Positions 36,517-48,013 of a DNA stretch of 64,000 bases are shown here, one piece after another; position 1 is the stretch's first letter, and the number at the start of each line of letters is the position of its first letter. Origin of the DNA: Streptomyces rhizoryzae. GTDB taxonomy: Bacteria; Actinomycetota; Actinomycetes; Streptomycetales; Streptomycetaceae. The notes below the pieces were generated by a model that was not told the DNA's origin, ran no database searches, and saw nothing but the letters and a program-made list of their open reading frames with translations. Location: the NCBI RefSeq assembly GCF_023155275.1, contig NZ_JALMUV010000008.1:124001-188000 (forward strand), read 5' to 3'. Both the position numbers and the translations under genes were made by a program.

Positions 36517-37046
36517 CCGAACCGCAGCCGGAGCGGCCCAAGGTCCCCGAGCTGTCCGGTGTGGACCTGGCCCGCCAGGCGCTGGTGGCCGCCAAGGAGC
36601 AGGCCCGCGCTCGCGGCGCCGCCGCGCAGCAGCGCAAGCAGGCCCGCCGCGGCGGGCTCCGCTCGGGCGCGCGGGCGGACGGGCGGGACCCGCTGCCGCT
36701 GGGCGCGGCGATCAACCGGCTGATCACCGAACGCGGCTGGGAGACCCCGGCGGCGGTCGGCGGGGTGATGGGCCGCTGGCCGCAGCTGGTCGGTCCCGAG
36801 GTGGCGCAGCACTGCGAGCCGCAGCGGTACGACGAGGACGCCCGGGTGCTGACGGTGCAGTGCGACTCGACGGCCTGGGCGACGCAGCTGCGGCTGCTGG
36901 CACCGCAGCTGGTGGCCCGCCTCAACCAGGACCTGGGCCACGGCTCGGTCAAGATGATCAAGGTGCTGGGGCCGGGCGGTCCGGCGCGCCGCTACGGGCC
37001 GCTGCGCGCACCGGGCAGCCGGGGGCCCGGCGACACCTACGGCTGA
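36513..37046 (+). CDS. dciA: DciA-type (DUF721) replicative-helicase loader candidate
   Basis: A 177-residue DUF721 protein. DciA proteins replace DnaC/DnaI as the partner that loads the DnaB helicase in most bacteria. The N-terminal half is Arg/Ala-rich; the DUF721 core begins at [35 protein letters not shown] and includes [27 protein letters not shown]. It overlaps recF by four bases, and the position beside dnaA, dnaN and gyrB fits a replication role. The helicase-loading function in this organism is inference from the family. Confidence 0.85.
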   Translation: MTEPQPERPKVPELSGVDLARQALVAAKEQARARGAAAQQRKQARRGGLRSGARADGRDPLPLGAAINRLITERGWETPAAVGGVMGRWPQLVGPEVAQHCEPQRYDEDARVLTVQCDSTAWATQLRLLAPQLVARLNQDLGHGSVKMIKVLGPGGPARRYGPLRAPGSRGPGDTYG

Positions 37047-37083
37047 GGCCCGGCCGGGATGCGTGCGCCTTCGAGGGGGCGGT

Positions 37084-37097
37084 GTTTCACGTGAAAC
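37084..37097. other. parS: parS site at the centre of a 38-bp perfect palindrome
   Basis: Perfect GTTTCACGTGAAAC whose arms extend on both sides to give a 38-bp perfect palindrome (37072-37109) with GC-rich ends. It lies 25 bases past the dciA stop codon, where a terminator would be expected. Confidence 0.95.
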
Positions 37098-37133
37098 ACC
37101 GCCCCCTCGCGCTTCCGCGGCCGGTCACGCGCC

Positions 37134-37147
37134 GTTTCACGTGAAAC
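37134..37147. other. parS: parS site in a 24-bp palindrome
   Basis: Perfect GTTTCACGTGAAAC inside a 24-bp perfect palindrome (37129-37152), 50 bp (start to start) from the copy at 37084. Confidence 0.95.
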
Positions 37148-37218
37148 GGCGCACAGTCGTACGAGAGCGGTAAACACGTGTGACGCATGAGACCCCGCTC
37201 ACCGTAGTCGGCGGTTGA

Positions 37219-39507
<2,289 letters not shown>

Positions 39508-39557
39508 GCCCTGTCGGCCCGCACACCAGCCGCAGCTCGAAAGGACTTTGAACCACC

Positions 39558-42182
39558 ATGGCCGACGAGAACCCCCCTGTGACCCCGGACGGCGTGACCG
39601 CCGAGGGCGCGCCCGCCACCATCGAAGGCGTCGGGATGCGCGTCGAGCCCGTCGGGCTCGAAACGGAGATGCAGCGCTCCTACCTCGACTACGCGATGTC
39701 CGTCATCGTCTCGCGTGCGCTGCCCGACGTCCGCGACGGCCTCAAGCCGGTGCACCGCCGCGTCCTGTACGCGATGTACGACGGCGGCTACCGCCCCGAG
39801 AAGGGCTTCTACAAGTGCGCCCGCGTCGTCGGCGACGTCATGGGTACGTACCACCCGCACGGTGACACCTCCATCTACGACGCGCTGGTGCGCCTGGCCC
39901 AGCCGTGGTCGATGCGGATGCCGCTGGTCGACTCCAACGGCAACTTCGGCTCCCCGGGCAACGACCCGGCCGCGGCCATGCGGTACACCGAGTGCAAGAT
40001 GGCGCCGCTGTCGATGGAGATGCTCCGGGACATCGACGAGGAGACCGTCGACTTCCAGGACAACTACGACGGCCGCAACCAGGAGCCGACGGTCCTGCCG
40101 TCCCGCTTCCCCAACCTCCTGATCAACGGCTCGGCCGGTATCGCGGTCGGTATGGCCACCAACATCCCGCCGCACAACCTCCGCGAGGTCGCCGAGGGCG
40201 CGCAGTGGGCGCTGGCCCACCCCGAGGCGTCCAGCGAGGAGCTGCTCGACGCGCTGATCGAGCGGATCAAGGGCCCCGACTTCCCCACCGGCGCGCTGGT
40301 GGTGGGCCGCAAGGGCATCGAGGAGGCGTACCGCACCGGCCGCGGCTCCATCACGATGCGCGCGGTGGTCGAGGTCGAGGAGATCCAGAACCGCCAGTGC
40401 CTGGTGGTCACCGAGCTGCCCTACCAGGTCAACCCGGACAACCTCGCGCAGAAGATCGCCGACCTGGTCAAGGACGGCAGGATCGGCGGTATCGCGGACG
40501 TCCGCGACGAGACCTCCTCGCGCACCGGCCAGCGGCTGGTCATCGTCCTCAAGCGGGACGCGGTCGCCAAGGTCGTCCTCAACAACCTCTACAAGCACAC
40601 CGACCTCCAGACCAACTTCGGCGCGAACATGCTCGCGCTGGTCGACGGCGTGCCGCGCACCCTCTCGCTGGACGCGTTCATCCGCAACTGGGTCACCCAC
40701 CAGATCGAGGTCATCGTCCGCCGGACGAAGTTCCGGCTGCGCAAGGCCGAGGAGCGCGCCCACATCCTGCGCGGTCTGCTCAAGGCCCTGGACGCCATCG
40801 ACGAGGTCATCGCGCTGATCCGGCGCAGCCAGACGGTCGAGGAGGCCCGCGAGGGCCTGATGGGCCTGCTGCGGATCGACGAGATCCAGGCCAACGCGAT
40901 CCTGGAGATGCAGCTGCGCCGGCTGGCCGCCCTGGAGCGCCAGAAGATCACCGCCGAGCACGACGAGCTCCAGCGCAAGATCGACGAGTACAACGCGATC
41001 CTGGCCTCCCCGGAGCGGCAGCGCCAGATCATCAGCGAGGAACTGGCCGCGATCGTCGAGAAGTACGGCGACGACCGCCGCACCCAGCTGGTGCCCTTCG
41101 AGGGCGACATGTCCATCGAGGACCTGATCGCCGAGGAGGACATCGTCGTCACGGTGACCCGCGGCGGCTACATCAAGCGCACCAAGACCGACGACTACCG
41201 CGCCCAGAAGCGCGGCGGCAAGGGCGTGCGGGGCACGAAGCTGAAGGAAGACGACATCGTCGACCACTTCTTCGTCTCCACCACCCACCACTGGCTGCTC
41301 TTCTTCACCAACAAGGGCCGGGTCTACCGCGCCAAGGCGTACGAGCTCCCCGACGCCGGGCGGGACGCGCGCGGCCAGCACGTCGCCAACCTCCTGGCCT
41401 TCCAGCCGGACGAGCAGATCGCGCAGATCCTGGCGATCCGCGACTACGAGGCGGCGCCGTACCTGGTCCTCGCCACCAAGGCCGGCCTGGTGAAGAAGAC
41501 CCCGCTGAAGGACTACGACTCGCCCCGCTCCGGCGGTGTGATCGCGATCAACCTCCGCGAGCTGGAGGACGGCACGGGCGACGAGCTGATCGGCGCCGAG
41601 CTGGTCTCGGAGACCGACGACCTGCTGCTGATCAGCAGGAAGGCCCAGTCGATCCGCTTCACCGCGAGCGACGACGCGCTGCGCCCGATGGGCCGGGCCA
41701 CCTCCGGCGTGAAGGGCATGAGCTTCCGCGAGGGCGACGAGCTGCTCTCGCTGAACGTGGTCCGGGACGGCACCTTCGTCTTCACCGCCACCGACGGCGG
41801 CTACGCCAAGCGCACCGCGGTCGACGAGTACCGCGTCCAGGGCCGCGGCGGCCTCGGCATCAAGGCCGCCAAGATCGTCGAGGACCGGGGTTCGCTGGTC
41901 GGGGCGCTGGTCGTCGAGGAGACCGACGAGATCCTGGCGATCACGCTCGGCGGTGGCGTGATCCGTACGCGGGTCAACGAGGTCCGCGAGACCGGCCGTG
42001 ACACCATGGGCGTCCAACTGATCAACCTGGGCAAGCGAGATGCTGTCGTCGGCATCGCGCGCAACGCCGAGGCCGGCCGGGAGGCCGAAGAGGTCGACGG
42101 GCCCGACGAGCCCGAGGAGACCGGGGCGGCCGAGGAGTCCGGGGCCACCGCAGCCGGGGGCGAGCAGTCCGCGGCGGAGTAA
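39558..42182 (+). CDS. gyrA: DNA gyrase subunit A
   Basis: An 874-residue DNA-breaking subunit. The catalytic Tyr is in [10 protein letters not shown]. The quinolone-resistance region reads [19 protein letters not shown], with Thr where E. coli has Ser83 and Asp at the position of Asp87. The GyrA box of the wrapping domain appears as [10 protein letters not shown]. The C-terminal about 40 residues are acidic (Glu/Ala-rich). The ATG at 39558 follows AAAGGACTT. It forms an operon with gyrB and the DUF3566 gene. Confidence 0.97.
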   Translation: MADENPPVTPDGVTAEGAPATIEGVGMRVEPVGLETEMQRSYLDYAMSVIVSRALPDVRDGLKPVHRRVLYAMYDGGYRPEKGFYKCARVVGDVMGTYHPHGDTSIYDALVRLAQPWSMRMPLVDSNGNFGSPGNDPAAAMRYTECKMAPLSMEMLRDIDEETVDFQDNYDGRNQEPTVLPSRFPNLLINGSAGIAVGMATNIPPHNLREVAEGAQWALAHPEASSEELLDALIERIKGPDFPTGALVVGRKGIEEAYRTGRGSITMRAVVEVEEIQNRQCLVVTELPYQVNPDNLAQKIADLVKDGRIGGIADVRDETSSRTGQRLVIVLKRDAVAKVVLNNLYKHTDLQTNFGANMLALVDGVPRTLSLDAFIRNWVTHQIEVIVRRTKFRLRKAEERAHILRGLLKALDAIDEVIALIRRSQTVEEAREGLMGLLRIDEIQANAILEMQLRRLAALERQKITAEHDELQRKIDEYNAILASPERQRQIISEELAAIVEKYGDDRRTQLVPFEGDMSIEDLIAEEDIVVTVTRGGYIKRTKTDDYRAQKRGGKGVRGTKLKEDDIVDHFFVSTTHHWLLFFTNKGRVYRAKAYELPDAGRDARGQHVANLLAFQPDEQIAQILAIRDYEAAPYLVLATKAGLVKKTPLKDYDSPRSGGVIAINLRELEDGTGDELIGAELVSETDDLLLISRKAQSIRFTASDDALRPMGRATSGVKGMSFREGDELLSLNVVRDGTFVFTATDGGYAKRTAVDEYRVQGRGGLGIKAAKIVEDRGSLVGALVVEETDEILAITLGGGVIRTRVNEVRETGRDTMGVQLINLGKRDAVVGIARNAEAGREAEEVDGPDEPEETGAAEESGATAAGGEQSAAE

Positions 42183-42197
42183 CACGAGGAGTAGGTC

Positions 42198-42869
42198 GTG
42201 AGTGGAGCCACGGGCGCTGCGACGGGTGGAACGGGAGTCACACAGGACTCCGCGGAGGAACCCGCAACCGGTGAGGAGCGCAGCGCCCGTGGCTCCGTCG
42301 CGTCCGACGGCACCCGGCACGAGGGCGCCCATGAGGGGGGAACCATGAGCAACACCCGTCAGCCGCAGCCCCAGCCGCAACCGCGGGGCGGCGCAGAGCA
42401 GCCGTACCAGCCGCCTCAGGCGTACCGCACGGGCGCGGGGCAGGGGGAGGCCGGGCCGGCCGTGCGCAAGCCGCGTACGGGCGCCGGGACGGTCCCGCGG
42501 ACGCGCAAGGCCCGGCTGCGGGTGGCGCGCACGGACCCGTGGTCGGTGATGAAGGTGAGCTTCCTGCTCTCCATCGCGCTGGGCATCTGCACGGTGGTGG
42601 CGGTGGCGGTGCTGTGGATGGTGATGGACGCGATGGGCGTCTTCTCCACGGTCGGCCGGACGATCAGCGACGCGACCGGCTCCGCCGAGGGCGGCGGCTT
42701 CGACCTCCAGTCGTTCCTCTCGCTGCCGCGGGTGCTGCTGTTCACCTCGGTCATCGCGGTGATCGACGTGGTGCTGGCGACCGCGCTGGCCACCCTCGGG
42801 TCCTTCATCTACAACCTCTCCGCGGGCTTCGTGGGCGGTGTGGAGCTGACCCTCGCGGAGGACGAGTGA
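42198..42869 (+). CDS. DUF3566 transmembrane protein
   Basis: A 223-residue protein, 15 bases downstream of gyrA. An N-terminal hydrophilic, Gln/Pro-rich part of about 110 residues is followed by the DUF3566 domain with two membrane spans (VSFLLSIALGICTVVAVAVLWMV and SVIAVIDVVLATALATLGSFIYNLSAGFVGG). The position after gyrA is conserved in actinobacteria; function is unknown. The GTG at 42198 has a GAGGAG site. An in-frame ATG at 42345 behind GGGGGGA is a plausible alternative that would shorten it by 49 residues. Confidence 0.85.
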   Translation: MSGATGAATGGTGVTQDSAEEPATGEERSARGSVASDGTRHEGAHEGGTMSNTRQPQPQPQPRGGAEQPYQPPQAYRTGAGQGEAGPAVRKPRTGAGTVPRTRKARLRVARTDPWSVMKVSFLLSIALGICTVVAVAVLWMVMDAMGVFSTVGRTISDATGSAEGGGFDLQSFLSLPRVLLFTSVIAVIDVVLATALATLGSFIYNLSAGFVGGVELTLAEDE

Positions 42870-42922
42870 GCCCCTGGAGGGGCCGCCTGCACCGGGCGTT
42901 CCCGGGGCTCGGGGAACCGATT

Positions 42923-42951
42923 TTGGGAACGCCTCTGAAGTGCGCTAATCT
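42923..42951 (+). promoter_or_regulatory. probable tRNA-Ile promoter
   Basis: TTGGGA (42923-42928), 17 bases, TAATCT (42946-42951). It ends 17 bases before the mature tRNA, a fitting distance for a short 5' leader. Confidence 0.5.
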
Positions 42952-42968
42952 TCTGGTGCAGCGAACGA

Positions 42969-43042
42969 GCGGCTATAGCTCAGACGGTTAGAGCGCTTCC
43001 CTGATAAGGAAGAGGCCCCAGGTTCAAGTCCTGGTAGCCGCA
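42969..43042 (+). tRNA. tRNA-Ile (anticodon GAT)
   Basis: 74 nucleotides. The acceptor stem GCGGCTA pairs with TAGCCGC, the D arm has AGCTCAGACGGTTAGAGC, the anticodon stem CTTCC/GGAAG frames the loop CTGATAA (GAT), and the T arm is CCAGG-TTCAAGT-CCTGG. The 3' CCA is not encoded. Confidence 0.96.
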
Positions 43043-43051
43043 CCGCCCAGA

Positions 43052-43083
43052 CGGCCCGGCCGGAGAATTCTCCGGCCGGGCCG
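43052..43083 (+). terminator. terminator of tRNA-Ile
   Basis: A 32-bp perfect GC-rich palindrome centred on GAATTC, soon followed by CTGCTTTTG. It lies 10 bases past the tRNA. Confidence 0.85.
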
Positions 43084-43279
43084 CTGCTTTTGCCCGTCCT
43101 TCCGCGGCGGGAACGAAACCCCCGGTGCGATTCGTTGAGAAGAGGCGGGAGTTGAGGCCCGCCGGGCGCCTCCGGACGGGGTGTTGCCCGGTGCGGGCGA
43201 GATAACCGATCGGTATCGGCCGGTGTGTATCATCGGCCGACAAAGGGTCCCCTACGTCAACGAAAGACGAGGTCGCGCG

Positions 43280-43414
43280 GTGAAGAAGCTTCTCCTGGTC
43301 GCACTGGCCGCCATCGGCGGGCTCCTCGTGTACCGCCAGATCCAGGCGGATCGCGCCGAGCAGGATCTGTGGACGGAGGCGACCGACTCCGTGCCCGCAG
43401 GTTCGGGTGTGTGA
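43280..43414 (+). CDS. DLW-39 family small protein
   Basis: A 44-residue protein: MKKLLLVALAAIGGLLVYRQ, then the DLW signature in RAEQDLWTEATDSVP. The hydrophobic N-terminus suggests a membrane anchor. The family is restricted to actinobacteria and has no known function. The GTG at 43280 follows a weak GACGAGG site. Confidence 0.85.
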   Translation: MKKLLLVALAAIGGLLVYRQIQADRAEQDLWTEATDSVPAGSGV

Positions 43415-43611
43415 GCACACCACGCACAGACAGTTCGTATGGACCCCGGTTGCCCAAGGGCGGCCGGGGTTTCGTACGTACCGGGACGGGCAGAGGTCCT
43501 GAGTTTGCTATCGCACACCGTTGAATTGCAGCGGCAAAGTCGCGGGCTGTGAAGTCCGGGGAGTCGATGTCCGGGGTGTGACCGGCAGGACGCGAGGGGG
43601 ACGACGAGGAC

Positions 43612-45090
43612 ATGGCACGACCATCACGCGGCACGGCGGTGGCGCTGGTCGGAGGGGTGCTGCTGGCGCTGGCCGGGGCGGTGCTCCCGGCCGCGGCGGC
43701 GCCCCGGGCCCGGCCGCCGGCCGCGGGCGGCGGACCGGTGGTGGCCCTGGACGCCTCGCGCACGGCGGCCGGCGGTGACGGGGCCGGTGCCACCCGTGTC
43801 GACGCCGCCCGCAAGGCCGTCGGCGCCCCGGACGCCCCGCCGCCGACCCGCCCACTCCGGGGCACCGGCCAACTCGCCGCCCAGGGGTACCGGTTCAAGG
43901 GCCGCCAGATCCGCGGCGCGGCCGAGCAGAAGGGCGCGCCGGTCCTCACCCCGGGGCAGTATCTGGACAGCATCGGGCCCGGCGAGAAGCGGTACTACGC
44001 CACCGACCTGGACGCGGCGTCGGCCGCGGACTTCTCGGCGACCGCCGTGCCGCCGCCCGGTGCGGCCGTCGATCTCGCCGACACCCTCTACCTCAGGGTC
44101 GTCCGCAGCCAGGGCAGCACCTGCGACTCGGGCAACGCGATGTTCGGGCAGCGGGAGGGCGCCACCCCGCTGACCGCGGGCGTCAGCCGCATCCCGACGC
44201 GGAGCGGCACCGGCACCTGCGATGCGGCGGGCCGGTACCTGCTGGTGGTCGAGCGCCGCGCGGCCACCGGATCGGGCGCCGCGCGCTGGCCGATCGAGCT
44301 GATGTTTCACGTGGAACATCCGCTGAAGAAGGGCGCAACCCCGGCGCCGTCGGCAGCGGACTACGGTGCGGGCGGCAAGGCCGCCGCGCTGCCCACCACC
44401 GCGCCCGTCGGCACCACCGGCGGCACCGGCTTCAACGACGCCCGGCCGCTGGGCCCGGGCGTCTGGCGGGACCGGATCCTGCCCGCCCAGACGCTCTGGT
44501 ACAAGGTGCCGGTCACCTGGGGCCAACAGCTGCGCTACGACGTGGAGTTCGCCAGCGAGCCGCGGACCGGGCGTGCCGCCCCCTACTCCTTCGCCGGCAC
44601 CCAGGTCTACACGCCGTTCCGGGCCCCGGTCGGCAACGGCACCGGGGTGTTCACCCCGCAGGTGCCGTACAACGGGCGGCCGGCCTCGCTGAGCATGGGC
44701 ACGGTGCCGGTCTCCTGGACCAACCGGTACGAGGCGCGGTCCAACATCAAGCCCACCCATGCCGCGGGCGACTTCTACATCGCGGTCACCCTCGGCGCCC
44801 GGGCCGCCGAGATCGCCCCGGACGCGCGGATCGGCGTGGTGCTGCGGGTCGCCGTCCTCGGCCGGGCGAAGGCCGGGCCGGAGGTGGGCGCGGCGGCCGC
44901 CACGAGCCGGGCGGAGAACGGGAGTCCGGGCTCCCCGGGCGCCGGGGCGGCGGGCGGCTGGCCCGCGATCCGGGTCGCCGGGGTCGTTGTCGGCGCGGTG
45001 GGCGTCCTCCTGCTCACCGGCCTGGGCCTGTCGTACGTGGTGGCCCGCCGGAGGCCGCGGCCACAGGGGCGGCAGGGCGGCACGGGGTGA
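43612..45090 (+). CDS. secreted, C-terminally membrane-anchored protein of unknown function
   Basis: A 492-residue protein with a signal peptide (TAVALVGGVLLALAGAVLPAAAA), an extracytoplasmic region of about 400 residues and a C-terminal membrane span (IRVAGVVVGAVGVLLLTGLGLSYVVA) with a short Arg-rich tail. Motifs include PGEKRYYATDLDAASAADF and TLWYKVPVTWGQQLRYDVEF, which resemble beta-sandwich domains found in other Streptomyces exported proteins. I do not recognise a family. It carries a one-mismatch parS (44304). Convergent with the kinase gene at 45546. Confidence 0.78.
   Translation: MARPSRGTAVALVGGVLLALAGAVLPAAAAPRARPPAAGGGPVVALDASRTAAGGDGAGATRVDAARKAVGAPDAPPPTRPLRGTGQLAAQGYRFKGRQIRGAAEQKGAPVLTPGQYLDSIGPGEKRYYATDLDAASAADFSATAVPPPGAAVDLADTLYLRVVRSQGSTCDSGNAMFGQREGATPLTAGVSRIPTRSGTGTCDAAGRYLLVVERRAATGSGAARWPIELMFHVEHPLKKGATPAPSAADYGAGGKAAALPTTAPVGTTGGTGFNDARPLGPGVWRDRILPAQTLWYKVPVTWGQQLRYDVEFASEPRTGRAAPYSFAGTQVYTPFRAPVGNGTGVFTPQVPYNGRPASLSMGTVPVSWTNRYEARSNIKPTHAAGDFYIAVTLGARAAEIAPDARIGVVLRVAVLGRAKAGPEVGAAAATSRAENGSPGSPGAGAAGGWPAIRVAGVVVGAVGVLLLTGLGLSYVVARRRPRPQGRQGGTG
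44304..44317. other. degenerate parS site in a coding region
   Basis: GTTTCACGTGGAAC, one mismatch from parS. Here it is read in a different frame (MFHVEH); the perfect site would read MFHVKH. Confidence 0.5.
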
Positions 45091-45545
45091 CCGGGCGCCG
45101 GGCGGGACGCCGGGGCTCGCCGTCCGCACCGCGCCGGCCGCGGTAGCGCTCGCGGGGCCCCCGGGGGGCCCAGCGCCCTCGGGATCGCCCTCTGCAACCC
45201 GGCGCGCGGCACGGTCGCCGCGGGCGGCTGTCGTCCCCTACGACGGGAGGCCGGCCGCGGTCGGCGCGTCCACCGCGCCGGTGGCGTACGGCAACCGCCG
45301 CGCACCGGACCGCGCGGTGTCGCGGATGTGCTTCGCCGTCGTCGGGTACGCCGGGATCTGCGCGGGGCCCTGCTGCTGACCGGGCGCGGGGTGTGGCCGG
45401 TGCGGGCGCGCCGCCCGGCGCCGCCCGGCCCGCCCCGGCCGCCGCACCGGCCCCGGCGCCGCCGCTGAACCAGCAGCCGACCGGGTCGGCACCGCGCCGG
45501 GCCGCCCCGCTGCCGCGCGCGGGGGAGCCGGCCGGGCGCGCGGCC
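45091..45545. other. extended gap without a supported gene
   Basis: 455 bases of very GC-rich sequence between the stop codons of two convergent genes. Short open frames exist, but none has a credible start and ribosome site together with consistent codon bias. I cannot name any remnant. Confidence 0.5.
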
Positions 45546-47030
45546 TCAGCTGCCCAGCAGCGCCCAGATCCCCACCGCGATGCACAGCAGCGCCACGATC
45601 AGGACCGGGACCGCGACCTTCGGGGGCGGTCCCGGTTTCCGTACCGGCCCGCTCGGGGGCGGCGGCACCGGCGCCCCGGCCGTTCCGTCCGGGGTGCGGT
45701 CCGGCAGGGGCGGCTGCCCGGTGGTGTACGGGCGGGTCGCCGACGGCTCCGGAGGCGCGGCGGCCGTCGGCTCGTAGCGCGGCATCGGGGCCGGGACGGG
45801 CGCCGGTGCCGGTACGGGGCCCGGGGGTGGGGTGCGGGGCGGGGTGGCCGGGGGTGCCGGGACGGTACCGCGCGGCGGGGTGCCCGCCGGCGGTGGGCCG
45901 GCCGGCGGGGGAGGCAGGGGCGGCGGGGTGCTCGGGGGCGGCGGCACCGGGTGCTCGGGCGGCGCCAGGTGGAAGCTCCCGGTGCCGGACAGGGTGCCGG
46001 GCCCGGGAGCCGCCCCGGCGCCCGGTACGGACCCGGACGCACCGGCACCGTCCGCCTCCGGGCCACCGCCCGGTGCCCTGGTGCCCTCACCGGCGGGCCC
46101 GGCGGCCACCGTCGTGCTCCCGGTGGCGTCCCCGCCCCGCGCCGGCCGCAGCGGCCCCTCCGGCCCGAAGCCGGCCGGCAGCGGCCCGATGTGGTCGAAG
46201 ACCTCGACCACCTCGTCCTCCAGCGTCACCTCCGGCAGCAGTTCGGCCGCCGCCAGCAGCGCCTTGCGCGCGCCCGTCGCGGTCCTGAAGCGGGCGTCCG
46301 GGTCCGGATGCAGCAGGGCGGCCAGCACCTGCCACAGCGGCTCCGGGACGTCCTCGGGCGCGTTCGGTATGCCGCCGTGGTCCTGGAACCGGCGGACCAG
46401 CGCCTCGGCGTCCGGTTTGGCGCCCGTGAGCAGGCTCAGCGCCACCAGCCCGGCCGCGAACAGGTCCGCCGGGAAGTCCGGTTCGGCGCCCAGCATCTGC
46501 TCCGGCGCGAAGTAACCCGGCGTCCCCACCACGTAGTTGGCCTCGGTCAGCCGCGGCTCGCCCTTGCGCATGGCGATACCGAAGTCGGACAGCCGCAGGT
46601 GCGGGCGGCCGGTGCCGGTCGCCTCCAGCAGGATGTTCGCCGGTTTGATGTCCCGGTGCACCACGCCCTCGGCGTGCACCGCGGTCAGCCCGGCCAGCAA
46701 CTGGTCCATCAGCGTGCACACCAGCCGCGCCGGCAACGGGCCGTAGTCCCCGGTCAGATGGGCCAGCGACCCGCCGTGCACCAGGTCCATGGTGAACAGC
46801 ACCTGGTCGTCGTCGGCGGCCCAGCTCGCCGGGGCCAGCACGTGCGGGTGGTCGATCCGCAGCGCCTGCTCGCGGACGAAGCGCAGCAGGGTGTGCGCAT
46901 CGCTCTGCTGGAGCACTTTGGCCGCCACGTAGCGGCGGCGCCGGTGGTCCCAGGCGCGCCAGACCGCGCCCACTCCGCCCCGTCCGATCGGGTCCACGAG
47001 CTCGTACCGACCGGCGAAGATCTCACCCAT
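45546..47030 (-). CDS. Ser/Thr protein kinase with C-terminal membrane tail
   Basis: A 494-residue Hanks-type kinase. The N-terminal domain has all catalytic motifs: glycine loop IGRGGVGAVW, VAAKVL (Lys), HRDIKPANILL and DFG in LRLSDFGIAMRKG, plus GTPGYFAPEQ. A long Pro/Gly-rich linker (about residues 290-465) follows, and a hydrophobic segment (VAVPVLIVALLCIAVGIWALL) ends the protein, so no sensor domain lies outside the cell. It may be a tail-anchored cytoplasmic kinase. The HTH gene lies 65 bases upstream on the same strand. Confidence 0.9.
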   Translation of the reverse strand: MGEIFAGRYELVDPIGRGGVGAVWRAWDHRRRRYVAAKVLQQSDAHTLLRFVREQALRIDHPHVLAPASWAADDDQVLFTMDLVHGGSLAHLTGDYGPLPARLVCTLMDQLLAGLTAVHAEGVVHRDIKPANILLEATGTGRPHLRLSDFGIAMRKGEPRLTEANYVVGTPGYFAPEQMLGAEPDFPADLFAAGLVALSLLTGAKPDAEALVRRFQDHGGIPNAPEDVPEPLWQVLAALLHPDPDARFRTATGARKALLAAAELLPEVTLEDEVVEVFDHIGPLPAGFGPEGPLRPARGGDATGSTTVAAGPAGEGTRAPGGGPEADGAGASGSVPGAGAAPGPGTLSGTGSFHLAPPEHPVPPPPSTPPPLPPPPAGPPPAGTPPRGTVPAPPATPPRTPPPGPVPAPAPVPAPMPRYEPTAAAPPEPSATRPYTTGQPPLPDRTPDGTAGAPVPPPPSGPVRKPGPPPKVAVPVLIVALLCIAVGIWALLGS

Positions 47031-47095
47031 TGCGCCCCGTCCGCTGCTGGATCACGACTCCCTGCGGCCAACTCCCCGGCGGCCGGCCGGGGTTG

Positions 47096-47644
47096 TCAGC
47101 TCTGGTGCGCCTCGTAGTGGGCGACCGCGTCGGCGGTGCGGCCGGCACCGTAGACCCGGAGGAACTCTGCCAGTTCGGGGTGGGTGGCGGCGAGACCGTT
47201 CGCCGCGTCGATGATCTCGCCGGCGTCGGAGACCGACCGCAGCAGCGACTGGATCTCCCGCACCACCCGGCGCACGGTGGTGGCCCCCGTCGACGACGTG
47301 GTCTGCGCGGTGTTGTTGAGCACCGAACCGCCCGCCGTCTTCTTGATCTCCTCCATCCGGTCGGTGGCCTCCGCGGCGCTGACGCTGCCGTCCGCCACCT
47401 GGCCGGCGAGCTCCTGGAGCGCCTGCACCCGCTGGACCACCGCCGGGTTGCCTATCTTCGCGCGCTGCCCGCTCATCAGCTGGGAGAGCATCGGCGCGGA
47501 GAGCCCGAGGACCGCGGCCAGCCGGGCCTGGTTGAGCCCGAGGTCGTCGATGAGCCGGCGGAACAGCGCGCCCAGAGGTTCCCCGTACCAGCTGCGCTGG
47601 AGCTCCCGGGCCCGCGCGGTGGCTTCCTGCTGTGCTGCATCCAT
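47096..47644 (-). CDS. helix-turn-helix DNA-binding protein
   Basis: A 182-residue protein with an XRE-like helix-turn-helix at about residues 37-60 (LNQARLAAVLGLSAPMLSQLMSGQ). A helical C-terminal half of about 110 residues probably dimerises. The partner gene downstream is the Ser/Thr kinase (same strand, 65 bases), so cotranscription is possible. Regulatory target unknown. The ATG at 47644 starts MDAAQQEATARAREL. Confidence 0.82.
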   Translation of the reverse strand: MDAAQQEATARARELQRSWYGEPLGALFRRLIDDLGLNQARLAAVLGLSAPMLSQLMSGQRAKIGNPAVVQRVQALQELAGQVADGSVSAAEATDRMEEIKKTAGGSVLNNTAQTTSSTGATTVRRVVREIQSLLRSVSDAGEIIDAANGLAATHPELAEFLRVYGAGRTADAVAHYEAHQS

Positions 47645-47773
47645 GCCGTCTCCCCTGTATCCCCGATCGCGCTTCGCTGCCGCGAATCTCGCGAAGCATC
47701 CTACGGAGAGCGACGGTGTGCGGCGATACCCGGTCGGGAAAGCGGTCCGACACCGGGTACCCTGTTCGGCGAA

Positions 47774-47846
47774 GGGGCCTTAGCTCAGTTGGTAGAGCGC
47801 TGTCTTTGCATGGCAGATGTCAGGGGTTCGACTCCCCTAGGCTCCA
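47774..47846 (+). tRNA. tRNA-Ala (anticodon TGC)
   Basis: 73 nucleotides. The acceptor GGGGCCT pairs with AGGCTCC (one G-U), the D arm is AGCTCAGTTGGTAGAGC, the anticodon stem CTGTC/GGCAG frames TTTGCAT (TGC), and the T arm is AGGGG-TTCGACT-CCCCT. The 3' CCA is not encoded. Confidence 0.97.
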
Positions 47847-47853
47847 CCCCCTA

Positions 47854-47892
47854 CCCCTCTGGCCTGTGGAAACGTGGTCGGAGGGGCTTTTT
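47854..47892 (+). terminator. intrinsic terminator of tRNA-Ala
   Basis: CCCCTC (47854-47859) pairs with GAGGGG (47881-47886), followed directly by CTTTTT, a U-tract that is uncommon in this genus. Confidence 0.75.
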
Positions 47893-48013
47893 GCATGCCG
47901 CTTCGGGGCGCCGCGCCGATGCCGCGGCTCCGGGGCCGCACATCCCGTGAGGACCGCACGCCACCGGGCCGCGCCCTGGGGACGGGGCGCGGCCCGGTGG
48001 CGGCGGGGCGGGG

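Noticed and set aside
45175..45379. Short gene in the 45-kb gap
   Set aside because: The open stretch is a continuation of an alternative frame of the upstream gene; no start with a ribosome site and no recognisable domain.
42969..47846. Integrated mobile element between the two tRNA genes
   Set aside because: No integrase, no repeat of a tRNA 3' end and no plasmid genes; only ordinary chromosomal genes are seen.
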